Origin: Actinobacillus sp.
Lineage (GTDB): Bacteria; Pseudomonadota; Gammaproteobacteria; Enterobacterales; Pasteurellaceae
DNA length: 64,000 nucleotides
Assembly: GCA_020026155.1 (NCBI GenBank)
Contig: JAHHQX010000001.1
Coordinates: 1-64,000, forward strand
Direction: 5' to 3'
Both the position numbers and the translations under genes were made by a program. Below are positions 26,458 to 34,985 of the stretch, in pieces. The notes beneath the pieces are model-generated. The model was given only the letters and a program-made list of their open reading frames with translations. It did no database searches and was not told where the DNA came from. Position 1 is the first letter of the stretch; each line of letters opens with the position of its first letter.

Positions 26458-28647
26458 ATGGATATTTCAGATTTACTTGATGGGTTAAATGAGAAACAAC
26501 GCGAAGCCGTTGCGGCACCGCTTGGTAATTATTTAGTACTTGCAGGGGCAGGAAGCGGTAAGACACGTGTACTCACACATCGCGTAGCATGGTTAATTGG
26601 TGTTGAAGATGTGCCAGAGAATCATATTATGGCAGTAACCTTTACGAATAAAGCGGCTGCTGAAATGCGTTCTCGTATTGAGCAGACATTGCATCAAACT
26701 GGGAATGATCGCCAATTGTTTGGTATGTGGGTGGGCACTTTCCACAGTATTGCGCATCGAATTTTGCGTACCTACTACAATGATGCAAACCTGCCACAAG
26801 ATTTCCAAATTCTTGATGCGGAAGATCAGCTTCGTCTAGTAAAACGATTAATGAAACTTCACGAATATGATGAAAAAGATTATCCCCACAAACAAGCGTG
26901 TTGGTTTATTAATCATCAAAAAGAAGAAGGACGTAGACCGAAAGATCTAGGCGTGGCGAAAGATCCGCATGAACGTACCTGGATTGAAATTTATCGCCTC
27001 TACCAAGAGGCATGTGACCGTGCAGGCTTAGTTGATTTTTCTGAATTACTCCTACGCGCCTATGAATTATGGAAAAATAATCCATTGATTTTACAACATT
27101 TCCAACGACGCTTTACACAAATTCTTGTGGACGAGTTCCAAGATACTAACTTCATTCAATACGAATGGATCAAATTACTTGCTGGGAATACGGGGAATGT
27201 GATGATCGTAGGTGATGACGATCAATCTATTTACGGCTGGCGTGGTGCAAAAGTAGAAAACATCCAATTTTTCTTGCGTGATTTTCCACAAGCACAAACC
27301 ATTCGCTTGGAACAAAATTATCGTTCAACAGGCAATATCTTAAAAAGTGCCAACGAATTAATCTCTCACAATACGGATCGTCTGGGTAAAGAATTATGGA
27401 CAGCGGATGGAGCGGGGGACCCCGTTGGTATTTATGCTGCCTTTAATGAATTAGACGAAGCTTTATTTGTGGCAACGCAAATTGAAAAATGGCGCGAAGA
27501 AAACGGAAAATTATCCGAATGTGCCATTTTGTATCGTAGCAATAGCCAATCACGCGTGCTTGAAGATGCCTTAATTAAGATGAAAATTCCATATCGTATT
27601 TATGGAGGATTACGCTTCTTCGAACGCCAAGAAATTAAAGATGCTTTAGCTTATTTGCGTCTTATCGCGAATGTCCAAGATGACGCCGCATTTGAACGTG
27701 TCATCAACACACCAACGCGAGGGATTGGTGAACGGACAATGGATATTTTGCGTAATTTAACGCGTGAACGTCAAATTACCTTATGGCAAGCAATGGAAGT
27801 CGCGATTGAAGAACAATATCTAACAAGCCGTGCGGCGACATCCTTACTTCGTTTTGCTGAATTAATACAAAACTTGCGTACCGAAACGCAAGGTATGACA
27901 TTAGCTACGCAAACCGATTTCGTGATTAAACATTCTGGATTGTATGGAATGTATGAAAAAGAAAAAGGAGATAAGGGCGAAGTCCGTATTGAAAACTTAG
28001 AAGAATTGGTAACGGCGGCGAAAGAATTTGAAAAACCTGATGATGCAGAAGGCTTGAGTGATTTAACAGCATTCTTAACGCACGCTTCATTAGAAGCGGG
28101 AGAAGGACAAGCGGAGGCGCATCAAGACAGTGTACAAATGATGACATTGCATGCGGCGAAAGGGTTAGAATTTTCGCGAGTATTCATCGTAGGCATGGAA
28201 GAAGGCTTATTTCCAAGTGGACGCTCTTTCGAAGAGGCGGGACGATTAGAGGAAGAACGCCGTTTAGCTTATGTGGGGATTACGCGAGCCAAAATTTTGC
28301 TAACATTATGCCATGCTGAAAGCCGACGTTTGTACGGTAAAGAAGAAATTCATCGCCGTTCTCGTTTTATTGAAGAATTACCACAAGAATGTCTACAAGA
28401 AATTCGATTGCGAGGCAAAGTAACGCGTGCTTACAATCAAAACGCAGTGGGTTCTATTAAAACCACCCCAATGCTGAATAGTTCTGAATGGAAAATGGGA
28501 CAAAAAGTGCAGCATGCGAAGTTTGGAAAAGGTTCCATTATCAATATTGAAGGTAGTGGTGAGCACACGCGTTTACAAATTGCATTCCAAGGTGAAGGCA
28601 TTAAATGGCTGATTGCAAAATTGGCAAAATTAGAAAAACTGAATTAG
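26458..28647 (+). CDS. uvrD: DNA helicase II UvrD
   Basis: Superfamily 1A 3'-5' helicase for nucleotide excision and mismatch repair. I start it at the ATG at 26458 because relatives open MDxSxLLDxLNxKQREAV; a GTG at 26443 is also in frame. About 729 residues. Helicase motifs are visible: AGAGSGKTRVLTHR (I), TFTNKAAAEM (Ia), DEFQDTN (II), GDDDQSIYGWRGA (III), LEQNYRST (IV), TLHAAKGLEF (V) and VGITRAK (VI). The C-terminal GQKVQHAKFGKGSI segment is the UvrD RNA-polymerase-binding region. The upstream gap carries copy C of the dispersed element. Confidence 0.97.
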   Translation: MDISDLLDGLNEKQREAVAAPLGNYLVLAGAGSGKTRVLTHRVAWLIGVEDVPENHIMAVTFTNKAAAEMRSRIEQTLHQTGNDRQLFGMWVGTFHSIAHRILRTYYNDANLPQDFQILDAEDQLRLVKRLMKLHEYDEKDYPHKQACWFINHQKEEGRRPKDLGVAKDPHERTWIEIYRLYQEACDRAGLVDFSELLLRAYELWKNNPLILQHFQRRFTQILVDEFQDTNFIQYEWIKLLAGNTGNVMIVGDDDQSIYGWRGAKVENIQFFLRDFPQAQTIRLEQNYRSTGNILKSANELISHNTDRLGKELWTADGAGDPVGIYAAFNELDEALFVATQIEKWREENGKLSECAILYRSNSQSRVLEDALIKMKIPYRIYGGLRFFERQEIKDALAYLRLIANVQDDAAFERVINTPTRGIGERTMDILRNLTRERQITLWQAMEVAIEEQYLTSRAATSLLRFAELIQNLRTETQGMTLATQTDFVIKHSGLYGMYEKEKGDKGEVRIENLEELVTAAKEFEKPDDAEGLSDLTAFLTHASLEAGEGQAEAHQDSVQMMTLHAAKGLEFSRVFIVGMEEGLFPSGRSFEEAGRLEEERRLAYVGITRAKILLTLCHAESRRLYGKEEIHRRSRFIEELPQECLQEIRLRGKVTRAYNQNAVGSIKTTPMLNSSEWKMGQKVQHAKFGKGSIINIEGSGEHTRLQIAFQGEGIKWLIAKLAKLEKLN

Positions 28648-28668
28648 ATAAATTAACCAAGGATATTT

Positions 28669-29376
28669 ATGCGATTAGATAAATTTCTGGCTGAAGCAAC
28701 AGGCATGACGCGTTCGCAAGCGAGTAAAGTATTACGCCAAGGCGTTGTAACGGTTAACGATAAAATAGAAAAATCAGCCTCTGCGCAAGTGAGTGCAGAG
28801 GATCTCATTCAATTAGATGGTGAAACATTAGCATGGTATGAAGAAGGACATTATATCATGTTAAATAAACCGCAAGGCTATGTATGTAGTACGGACGAAC
28901 GGGATTATCCAAGTGTATTGCAATTTTTCGATTATCCATTAGCGGGTAAATTGCATTGTGCGGGTCGTTTAGATGTTGATACCACTGGTTTGGTTCTTTT
29001 AACGGATGACGGTCAGTGGTCACATCGTATCACTTCACCAAAACATCATTGTGAAAAAACCTATTTGGTAACGTTAGCCGATCCGATTGAAGAACATTAT
29101 GTACAGGCTTTTCAAGATGGTATTCTTCTACGCGGAGAAAAAACACCGACGCAACCTGCCGTTTTAGAAGTGATTGATGATTACCAAGCGAACTTAACAT
29201 TAACAGAAGGACGTTATCATCAAGTAAAACGGATGTTTGGTGCATTGGGCAATAAAGTGATTGGCTTACATCGTTGGCGTATCGGCAATGTAGTTTTAGA
29301 TGAAAATCTTGAAGAAGGTGAATGGCGTGATTTAACTACTCAAGAGGGTGAAGTCGGAAATCCCACTTCAAAATAA
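28669..29376 (+). CDS. rsuA: 16S rRNA pseudouridine-516 synthase RsuA
   Basis: Makes pseudouridine 516 in 16S rRNA. The 235-residue protein has an N-terminal S4 domain (MRLDKFLAEATGMTRSQASK) followed by the catalytic domain. The domain contains AGRLDVDTTGLVLLTDDG with the catalytic Asp in RLD, and the family motif EGRYHQVKRMFGALGNKV. RluB, RluE and RluF are relatives, but length and the TDDGQWSHRITSP segment fit RsuA. It follows uvrD by 21 bases and its stop codon abuts copy D of the dispersed element. Confidence 0.93.
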   Translation: MRLDKFLAEATGMTRSQASKVLRQGVVTVNDKIEKSASAQVSAEDLIQLDGETLAWYEEGHYIMLNKPQGYVCSTDERDYPSVLQFFDYPLAGKLHCAGRLDVDTTGLVLLTDDGQWSHRITSPKHHCEKTYLVTLADPIEEHYVQAFQDGILLRGEKTPTQPAVLEVIDDYQANLTLTEGRYHQVKRMFGALGNKVIGLHRWRIGNVVLDENLEEGEWRDLTTQEGEVGNPTSK

Positions 29377-29400
29377 CACGCCCCGATTTTCGGTAAACTT
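29377..29400 (-). repeat. Dispersed intergenic element, copy D
   Basis: CACGCCCCGATTTTCGG then a diverged A/T tract, directly after the rsuA stop. The stretch TAACACGCCCCGATTTTCGG, including the stop codon, is identical to that after rlmM. Confidence 0.6.
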
Positions 29401-29431
29401 TATGCGATTTTTAGATAAATTCATGTAAGAG

Positions 29432-29459
29432 AAAAGGTGAGAGAAATCTCACCTTTTTT
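29432..29459 (+). terminator. Terminator after rsuA
   Basis: Stem AAGGTGAGA/TCTCACCTT with a GAAA-like loop and six T. It closes the uvrD-rsuA transcript. Confidence 0.85.
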
Positions 29460-29543
29460 GCTCTATATGGAGTGAAACTATACAATAATTGCAGATAAAA
29501 AAATAATGATTAATGTAAAAATCAGCAAATAATAGCAAAAAGT

Positions 29544-29559
29544 TTGAGCTAGATCTCAA
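29544..29559. promoter_or_regulatory. Palindromic site upstream of mdh, possible FNR-like operator
   Basis: TTGAGCTAGATCTCAA has five-base inverted arms (TTGAG/CTCAA) about 100 bases ahead of mdh. It resembles but does not match the FNR consensus TTGATNNNNATCAA. Malate dehydrogenase is oxygen-regulated in E. coli, so a regulator site is plausible; the assignment is weak. Confidence 0.3.
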
Positions 29560-29660
29560 TATGGCTTTTTTCATTTTGAGTTCTATAACAGAAAAATTTA
29601 AACTGCATGTAGTTTATTTATTATTCATAATTTATTTTATTTTTATTAAAGGAGCATACA

Positions 29661-30599
29661 ATGAAAGTCACACTTTTAGGGGCAGCAGGAGGCATTGGTC
29701 AACCATTAGCTTTGCTTTTAAAAACCCAATTACCAGCTGGAAGTGAACTTGCACTTTACGATATTTCACCTGTAACACCTGGCGTTGCAGTTGATGTAAG
29801 TCATATTCCAACAGAAGTAAAAGTGACAGGATTTTGCGGCGATGATTTAGCATTGGCGTTACAAGGTAGTGATGTTGTGGTGATTACGGCTGGGGTAGCA
29901 CGTAAACCAGGCATGGATCGCTCTGATCTTTTTAATATCAATGCGGGTATCATTAAAGATCTAGTTGAAAAAATTGCACAGGTTTGCCCTAAAGCTTGTA
30001 CATGTATTATTACCAACCCCGTGAACACAACAGTTGCCATTGCAGCGGAAGTGCTTAAAAAAGCGGGTGTGTATGATAAACGTAAGCTTTTCGGTGTCAC
30101 AGCGTTGGACGTGTTACGTTCAGAAACATTTGTTGCTGAATTAAAAGGTCTAGATGTATATCGTACGATTGTTCCTGTAATTGGGGGACATTCAGGCGTA
30201 ACAATTTTACCATTATTATCACAAGTTCCTTACGTAGATTGGACCGAAGAAGAAGTTGCCACTCTTACTAAACGTATTCAAAATGCAGGTACTGAAGTTG
30301 TTAACGCAAAAGCAGGTGGTGGGTCAGCAACACTTTCTATGGCACAAGCAGGCGCAAGATTTACTTGTGCATTAGTAAAAGGGCTACTCGGTGAACATAC
30401 TGTAGCCTGTGCGTATGTAGAAGGTGACGGGCAATATAGCCGATTCTTCTCACAACCAATGCGTTTTGGCAAAGATGGTATTGCAGAACTGCTTCCGATT
30501 GGACGACTAAGTGAGTTTGAAGAAAAAGCGCTTCAAGCGATGCTACCAACCTTACATAAAGATATAGAATTGGGTGTGAAATTTATCACTCAAGCATAA
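29661..30599 (+). CDS. mdh: Malate dehydrogenase, NAD-dependent
   Basis: Interconverts malate and oxaloacetate with NAD in the TCA cycle and in the reductive branch leading to succinate. The 312-residue protein opens with the NAD-binding GAAGGIGQPLALLL. It carries the active-site loop ARKPGMDRSDLFNINAGI, the NPVNTTV segment and the catalytic His in PVIGGHSGVTILPL. It has a strong AAAGGAG site 7 bases upstream and is transcribed alone, ending at a terminator. Confidence 0.98.
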   Translation: MKVTLLGAAGGIGQPLALLLKTQLPAGSELALYDISPVTPGVAVDVSHIPTEVKVTGFCGDDLALALQGSDVVVITAGVARKPGMDRSDLFNINAGIIKDLVEKIAQVCPKACTCIITNPVNTTVAIAAEVLKKAGVYDKRKLFGVTALDVLRSETFVAELKGLDVYRTIVPVIGGHSGVTILPLLSQVPYVDWTEEEVATLTKRIQNAGTEVVNAKAGGGSATLSMAQAGARFTCALVKGLLGEHTVACAYVEGDGQYSRFFSQPMRFGKDGIAELLPIGRLSEFEEKALQAMLPTLHKDIELGVKFITQA

Positions 30600-30604
30600 A
30601 AAGG

Positions 30605-30635
30605 AAAATCCTCAGCCACGCTGGGGATTTTTTAT
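30605..30635 (+). terminator. Terminator after mdh
   Basis: Stem AAAATCCTCAGC/GCTGGGGATTTT with a three-base loop, ending in a T run. Confidence 0.85.
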
Positions 30636-30756
30636 ACGTGATTAAAAATCAAATGTATAAAATTTCCGCTTATCTTTAGGTTATCCTTTTAAGTAGTTAG
30701 GGGTTGCTTTATAATACACAGAATTTTGTAAGTTAAATTTAGAAAGGGGATTCAAG

Positions 30757-31473
30757 GTGGAAAAACCAATTTATAACCGTATTTTATTAAAATTAAGTGG
30801 CGAAGCATTACAAGGTCCAGAAGGCTTTGGGATCGATCCAACAATTTTAGATAGAATGGCGTCAGAAATTAAAGAACTCGTAGAAATGGGTGTGGAAGTT
30901 GGCGTAGTAATTGGTGGTGGAAACCTTTTCCGTGGTGCAAAACTTGCAGCAGCGGGGATGAACCGTGTGGTTGGTGATCATATGGGAATGTTGGCGACTG
31001 TAATGAATGGCTTAGCCCTTCGTGATGCACTATTCCGTGCCGATGTTAATGCAAAATTAATGTCTGCTTTCCAATTAACCGCAGTTTGTGATACTTATAA
31101 CTGGGCGGAAGCAATTAAAATGTTGCGTGAAAAACGCGTAGTGATTTTCTCTGCAGGGACAGGTAACCCATTCTGTACAACAGATTCTGCTGCTTGTTTA
31201 CGTGGTATTGAAATTGAAGCGGATGTTGTATTAAAAGCAACGAAAGTAGATGGAATCTACGATAAAGATCCTGCTAAATTTGATGATGCAACCTTATATT
31301 CACATTTAACCTATGATGATGTCATTCGTAAAGAACTAAAAGTGATGGACTTAAATGCCTTTACTTTAGCGCGTGATCATCATCTTCCAATCCGTGTATT
31401 TAATATGGGTAAACCAGGCGCGTTACGCAATGTGGTTCTTGGGCGTGCAGAAGGCACTTTAGTAAGTGAATAA
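30757..31473 (+). CDS. pyrH: Uridylate kinase PyrH
   Basis: Phosphorylates UMP to UDP; hexameric, activated by GTP and inhibited by UTP. The 238-residue protein begins with GTG, supported by AAAGGGG 8 bases upstream. Family motifs: KLSGEALQG, VIGGGNLFRG, the SAGTGNPFCTTDSAACLRGIE region (read as GTGNPFCTTDSAA) and KVDGIYDKDP. A near-perfect -10 (TATAAT at 30710-30715) lies upstream. It heads the pyrH-frr pair; rpsB-tsf, which precede it in E. coli, are not here and mdh takes that place. Confidence 0.97.
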   Translation: MEKPIYNRILLKLSGEALQGPEGFGIDPTILDRMASEIKELVEMGVEVGVVIGGGNLFRGAKLAAAGMNRVVGDHMGMLATVMNGLALRDALFRADVNAKLMSAFQLTAVCDTYNWAEAIKMLREKRVVIFSAGTGNPFCTTDSAACLRGIEIEADVVLKATKVDGIYDKDPAKFDDATLYSHLTYDDVIRKELKVMDLNAFTLARDHHLPIRVFNMGKPGALRNVVLGRAEGTLVSE

Positions 31474-31496
31474 TATTTTTATAGAAGGAAAAAAAC

Positions 31497-32054
31497 GTGA
31501 TTAATGAAATTAAATTAGATGCGCAAGACCGCATGGAAAAAAGTATTGAAACTTTTAAAAATCATATTGCTAAAATCCGTACTGGACGCGCACAACCTAG
31601 TCTTTTAGATGGTATCCAAGTTGAATACTATGGTTCTGCAACCCCATTACGTCAACTTGCAAACGTTGTTGCTGAAGATGCACGTACTTTAGCAGTAACT
31701 GTTTTTGATCGTAGTATGATTTCTGCAGTTGAAAAAGCAATTTTAACTTCAGATTTAGGCTTAAACCCTGCATCAGCAGGGACAACGATTCGTGTTCCAC
31801 TTCCACCATTGACTGAAGAACGTCGTCGCGATTTAATCAAACTTGTAAAAGCAGAAGCGGAACAAGGTAAAGTAGCGTTACGTAATATTCGTCGTGATGC
31901 AAATGACCAAGTAAAATCTTTAGTAAAAGATAAAGAAATCAGTGAAGATCAAGAACGCCGTGCACAAGATGAAATCCAAAAAATTACAGATATGTATGTG
32001 AAAAAAGTGGATGAAGTATTAGCGGTTAAAGAAAAAGAATTACTTGATTTCTAA
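31497..32054 (+). CDS. frr: Ribosome recycling factor
   Basis: Works with EF-G to split post-termination ribosomes. The 185-residue protein has the normal length and begins at GTG, with GAAGGAAA upstream. Diagnostic segments are KIRTGRAQPSLLDGI near residue 27 and the tail rich in charged helices with KLVKAEAEQGKVALRNIRRD. It follows pyrH by 23 bases and ends at a terminator. Confidence 0.98.
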   Translation: MINEIKLDAQDRMEKSIETFKNHIAKIRTGRAQPSLLDGIQVEYYGSATPLRQLANVVAEDARTLAVTVFDRSMISAVEKAILTSDLGLNPASAGTTIRVPLPPLTEERRRDLIKLVKAEAEQGKVALRNIRRDANDQVKSLVKDKEISEDQERRAQDEIQKITDMYVKKVDEVLAVKEKELLDF

Positions 32055-32069
32055 TCATCCTTTTGAATT

Positions 32070-32097
32070 AGGACGCTTGCCTGAGCGTCCTTTTTTA
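32070..32097 (+). terminator. Terminator after frr
   Basis: Stem AGGACGCT/AGCGTCCT with a six-base loop and six T. dxr starts 31 bases later, so it probably has a separate or read-through supply. Confidence 0.85.
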
Positions 32098-32127
32098 TAA
32101 TTTTTTAATTTATCTAGGAAAAAGAAT

Positions 32128-33321
32128 ATGCAACAGAACTTGGTTATTTTGGGTTCAACGGGGTCGATTGGGCAAAGTACCTTATCTGTGATTGAACACA
32201 ATCCGATGCAATATCGTGCATTTGCACTGATTGGTGGTAAAAATGCGCAGAAAATGTTGGAGCAATGTATTAAATTTCAACCTAATTTTGCTGCAATGGC
32301 AGATGAAGCTGCAGCAGAAGAATTAGCAAAAAATTTAGCGAAAATTGGGGCGTCAACAAAGGTTTTAAGTGGCGAACAAGCTATCTGTGACTTAGCTGCA
32401 CATCCAGATGCGGATCAAGTGATGGCAGCGATTGTGGGGGCTGCAGGATTATTGCCAACCCTTTCAGCGATTAAAGCAGGTAAGCGAGTTTTATTAGCCA
32501 ATAAAGAAAGCTTAGTAACTTGCGGGCAACTTTTCCTAGATGAAGTAAAGAAAAACAATGCACAACTCTTGCCAGTAGATAGTGAACATAATGCAATTTT
32601 TCAATCTCTACCGCCAGAAGCACAACGTCAAATTGGATTTTGTCCGTTAAAAGATCTAGGTGTGAGTAAAATTGTCTTGACGGGATCAGGCGGTCCGTTC
32701 CGTTATACCGATTTACAAGAATTTCCAAATATTACGCCCGAACAAGCTGTATCCCATCCTAACTGGTCAATGGGGCGTAAAATTTCCGTTGATTCTGCGA
32801 CGATGATGAATAAAGGACTTGAATATATCGAGGCGCGCTGGCTTTTTAACGCAAGTGCTGATGAGATGGAAGTTATTATTCATCCTCAATCTATTATCCA
32901 TTCTATGGTGCGTTATGTTGATGGATCTGTGATTGCCCAAATGGGAAATCCTGATATGCGTACGCCAATTGCGGAAACAATGGCCTATCCAAACCGTATT
33001 TTCTCGGGTGTTGAGCCATTGGATTTTTATAAATTGAATGGATTGACCTTCTTAGCACCGGATTACGACCGCTATCCATGTCTAAAATTAGCGATTGATG
33101 CGTTTGCCGCGGGACAATATGCAACGACCGCCATGAATGCTGCGAATGAAATTGCCGTAGCTGCCTTCCTAGATCGAAAAGTACGTTTCACCGATATTGC
33201 TAAAATTAATCAATATGTTGTAGAAAAAATTCAACCAACAGCAATTAAATCGGTAGAGGATGTGCTGACAATCGACAAAGAAGCAAGACAAATGGCAAAA
33301 GCATTCATTTCTACTTTTTAA
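32128..33321 (+). CDS. dxr: 1-deoxy-D-xylulose-5-phosphate reductoisomerase
   Basis: NADPH enzyme making 2-C-methyl-D-erythritol 4-phosphate, the step after Dxs in the MEP pathway and the target of fosmidomycin. The 397-residue protein has the NADPH-binding GSTGSIGQSTL at 9-19. It also has NKESLV, the metal-binding PVDSEHNAIFQ, LTGSGGPFR and SVDSATMMNKGLE. Two copies of the heptamer GGGGCGT lie in this gene (32347-32353 and 32772-32778). It precedes uppS, as in other gamma-proteobacteria. Confidence 0.98.
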   Translation: MQQNLVILGSTGSIGQSTLSVIEHNPMQYRAFALIGGKNAQKMLEQCIKFQPNFAAMADEAAAEELAKNLAKIGASTKVLSGEQAICDLAAHPDADQVMAAIVGAAGLLPTLSAIKAGKRVLLANKESLVTCGQLFLDEVKKNNAQLLPVDSEHNAIFQSLPPEAQRQIGFCPLKDLGVSKIVLTGSGGPFRYTDLQEFPNITPEQAVSHPNWSMGRKISVDSATMMNKGLEYIEARWLFNASADEMEVIIHPQSIIHSMVRYVDGSVIAQMGNPDMRTPIAETMAYPNRIFSGVEPLDFYKLNGLTFLAPDYDRYPCLKLAIDAFAAGQYATTAMNAANEIAVAAFLDRKVRFTDIAKINQYVVEKIQPTAIKSVEDVLTIDKEARQMAKAFISTF

Positions 33322-33373
33322 CCATTGTTTGCTTGTGGTATAGTTAGCCGCGAAAAATTTATTGAGACAACAA

Positions 33374-34090
33374 ATGCTACAAAACAAAACTTTAAACGTT
33401 CCGCAACACGTTGCAATTATTATGGATGGGAATGGTCGTTGGGCAAAACAAAAAGGCCGTATGCGAATTTTTGGACATAAGAATGGCGTTCGAGCTGTGC
33501 AAGAAGCCGTTCGTTATGCGACAAAGATGGGAGTTCGTGTATTAACTTTATATGCCTTTAGCAGTGAAAACTGGAATCGACCAGCAAAAGAAGTTTCTGC
33601 TTTAATGTTACTTTTTATGCAGGCATTAGAAAAACAAAGTCATGAATTACATAAAAATAATATTCGGTTGAAAATTATTGGTGATCGTTCACGTTTTAGT
33701 GAAAAACTACAAAATAAAATTCAGCAAGTAGAAAAATTAACTGAAAATAATACTGCACTAGTTTTGAATGTCGCGGCTAATTATGGTGGTCGTTGGGATA
33801 TCTTACAAGCGGCTAAAAAATTAGCTATCGCATACGATGGTGGCAATGTTGCATTAGATGATGTAACAGAAGATGATTTTCAAAAATATTTAGTGACGGA
33901 AGATGAACCGCCTGTCGATCTTTTGATTCGCACGAGTGGGGAACAACGCCTGAGTAATTTCTTACTATGGCAATCTGCCTATGCGGAATTATTCTTTACG
34001 GATGTCTTGTGGCCTGATTTTACAGAGCAGGTATTTCATCAAGCTGTACTAAACTTTCAACAACGAGAACGCCGTTTTGGTGGTTCCTAA
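33374..34090 (+). CDS. uppS: Undecaprenyl diphosphate synthase
   Basis: Cis-prenyltransferase that extends farnesyl diphosphate to the C55 lipid carrier for peptidoglycan and LPS. I use the ATG at 33374 (238 residues); a TTG at 33362 is in frame but less likely. The motif VAIIMDGNGRWAK contains the catalytic Asp18; YAFSSENWNRP and RTSGEQRLSNFLLWQSAYAE follow. It consumes the product of ispA (3664). It leads into cdsA after 14 bases. Confidence 0.97.
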   Translation: MLQNKTLNVPQHVAIIMDGNGRWAKQKGRMRIFGHKNGVRAVQEAVRYATKMGVRVLTLYAFSSENWNRPAKEVSALMLLFMQALEKQSHELHKNNIRLKIIGDRSRFSEKLQNKIQQVEKLTENNTALVLNVAANYGGRWDILQAAKKLAIAYDGGNVALDDVTEDDFQKYLVTEDEPPVDLLIRTSGEQRLSNFLLWQSAYAELFFTDVLWPDFTEQVFHQAVLNFQQRERRFGGS

Positions 34091-34104
34091 TCGAGGACTT
34101 TTTT

Positions 34105-34968
34105 GTGCTTAAAGATCGCGTTTTATCGGCAATTGCTTTATTAGCTTTTATTTTTGCCGCACTATTTTTATTCAATCCATTTTATTTCTCGCTAACTGTG
34201 GGGCTCGCCACTACGCTCGCTGTATGGGAGTGGACACAATTTGCAGATATCCGAAAAACGTTTTGGCGTCTGTTCGTTTCTGCAGTTTTTGGATGCTTCC
34301 TTTTTGTCTGGATCTATAGTTCCCAAAGCTATTTAAATGCAGGGCGTGTATTTATTAATTCTGCGCAACCTCTTCTTTTTATTGCCGTGATTTGGTGGTT
34401 AGTCGCGCTTTGCTTTGTCGTAACTTACCCAAAATCAGCTAAACTTTGGTCACATTCAACTTTTCTTCAATTTATTTTCGGTGGCTGTACCTTAGTACCT
34501 TTTTTTGTTGCCGTTTTAAAATTGCGTTTAGATGATTATCTCGTATCTTCTTCTCACGGTATCATTTTACTCTTGTATGTCTTTATCCTTGTATGGGCGG
34601 CGGATTCTGGTGCTTATTTTGCGGGACGTGCCTTCGGTAAACATAAATTAGCGCCAAAAGTTTCTCCTGGAAAAACATGGGAGGGGGTACTTGGTGGTTT
34701 AATTAGTGCCGCAATTTTAGCTTTTGTATTTGTTAAATTTGTTGCAGGTAGTGCATTCCAAGTTCCTATGCATCAATTTATTTTACTTTCAATCGTAACG
34801 GTTGCTGTTTCTATTTTAGGTGATTTGACTGAAAGTATGTTCAAACGTGATGTAGGCATTAAAGATAGTAGTCATTTAATTCCAGGTCATGGCGGTGTTT
34901 TAGATCGCATTGACAGTTTAGCGGCCGCTGTACCGTTTTTTGCATTCTTCTACTTCTACGTACTTTAA
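34105..34968 (+). CDS. cdsA: Phosphatidate cytidylyltransferase
   Basis: Inner-membrane enzyme making CDP-diacylglycerol from phosphatidate and CTP, the branch point of phospholipid synthesis. The 287-residue protein starts at GTG with GAGGA 8 bases upstream. About eight membrane segments are seen. The family signature region SPGKTWEGVLGG is followed by DLTESMFKRDVGIKDSSHLI and PGHGGVLDRIDSL near the C-terminus. It lies between uppS and rseP. Confidence 0.97.
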   Translation: MLKDRVLSAIALLAFIFAALFLFNPFYFSLTVGLATTLAVWEWTQFADIRKTFWRLFVSAVFGCFLFVWIYSSQSYLNAGRVFINSAQPLLFIAVIWWLVALCFVVTYPKSAKLWSHSTFLQFIFGGCTLVPFFVAVLKLRLDDYLVSSSHGIILLLYVFILVWAADSGAYFAGRAFGKHKLAPKVSPGKTWEGVLGGLISAAILAFVFVKFVAGSAFQVPMHQFILLSIVTVAVSILGDLTESMFKRDVGIKDSSHLIPGHGGVLDRIDSLAAAVPFFAFFYFYVL

Positions 34969-34985
34969 TTTAAAGGTAATAAATA

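Noticed and set aside
29544..29559. Strict FNR box before mdh
   Set aside because: The palindrome differs from TTGATNNNNATCAA in spacing and bases; kept only as a weak regulatory candidate.
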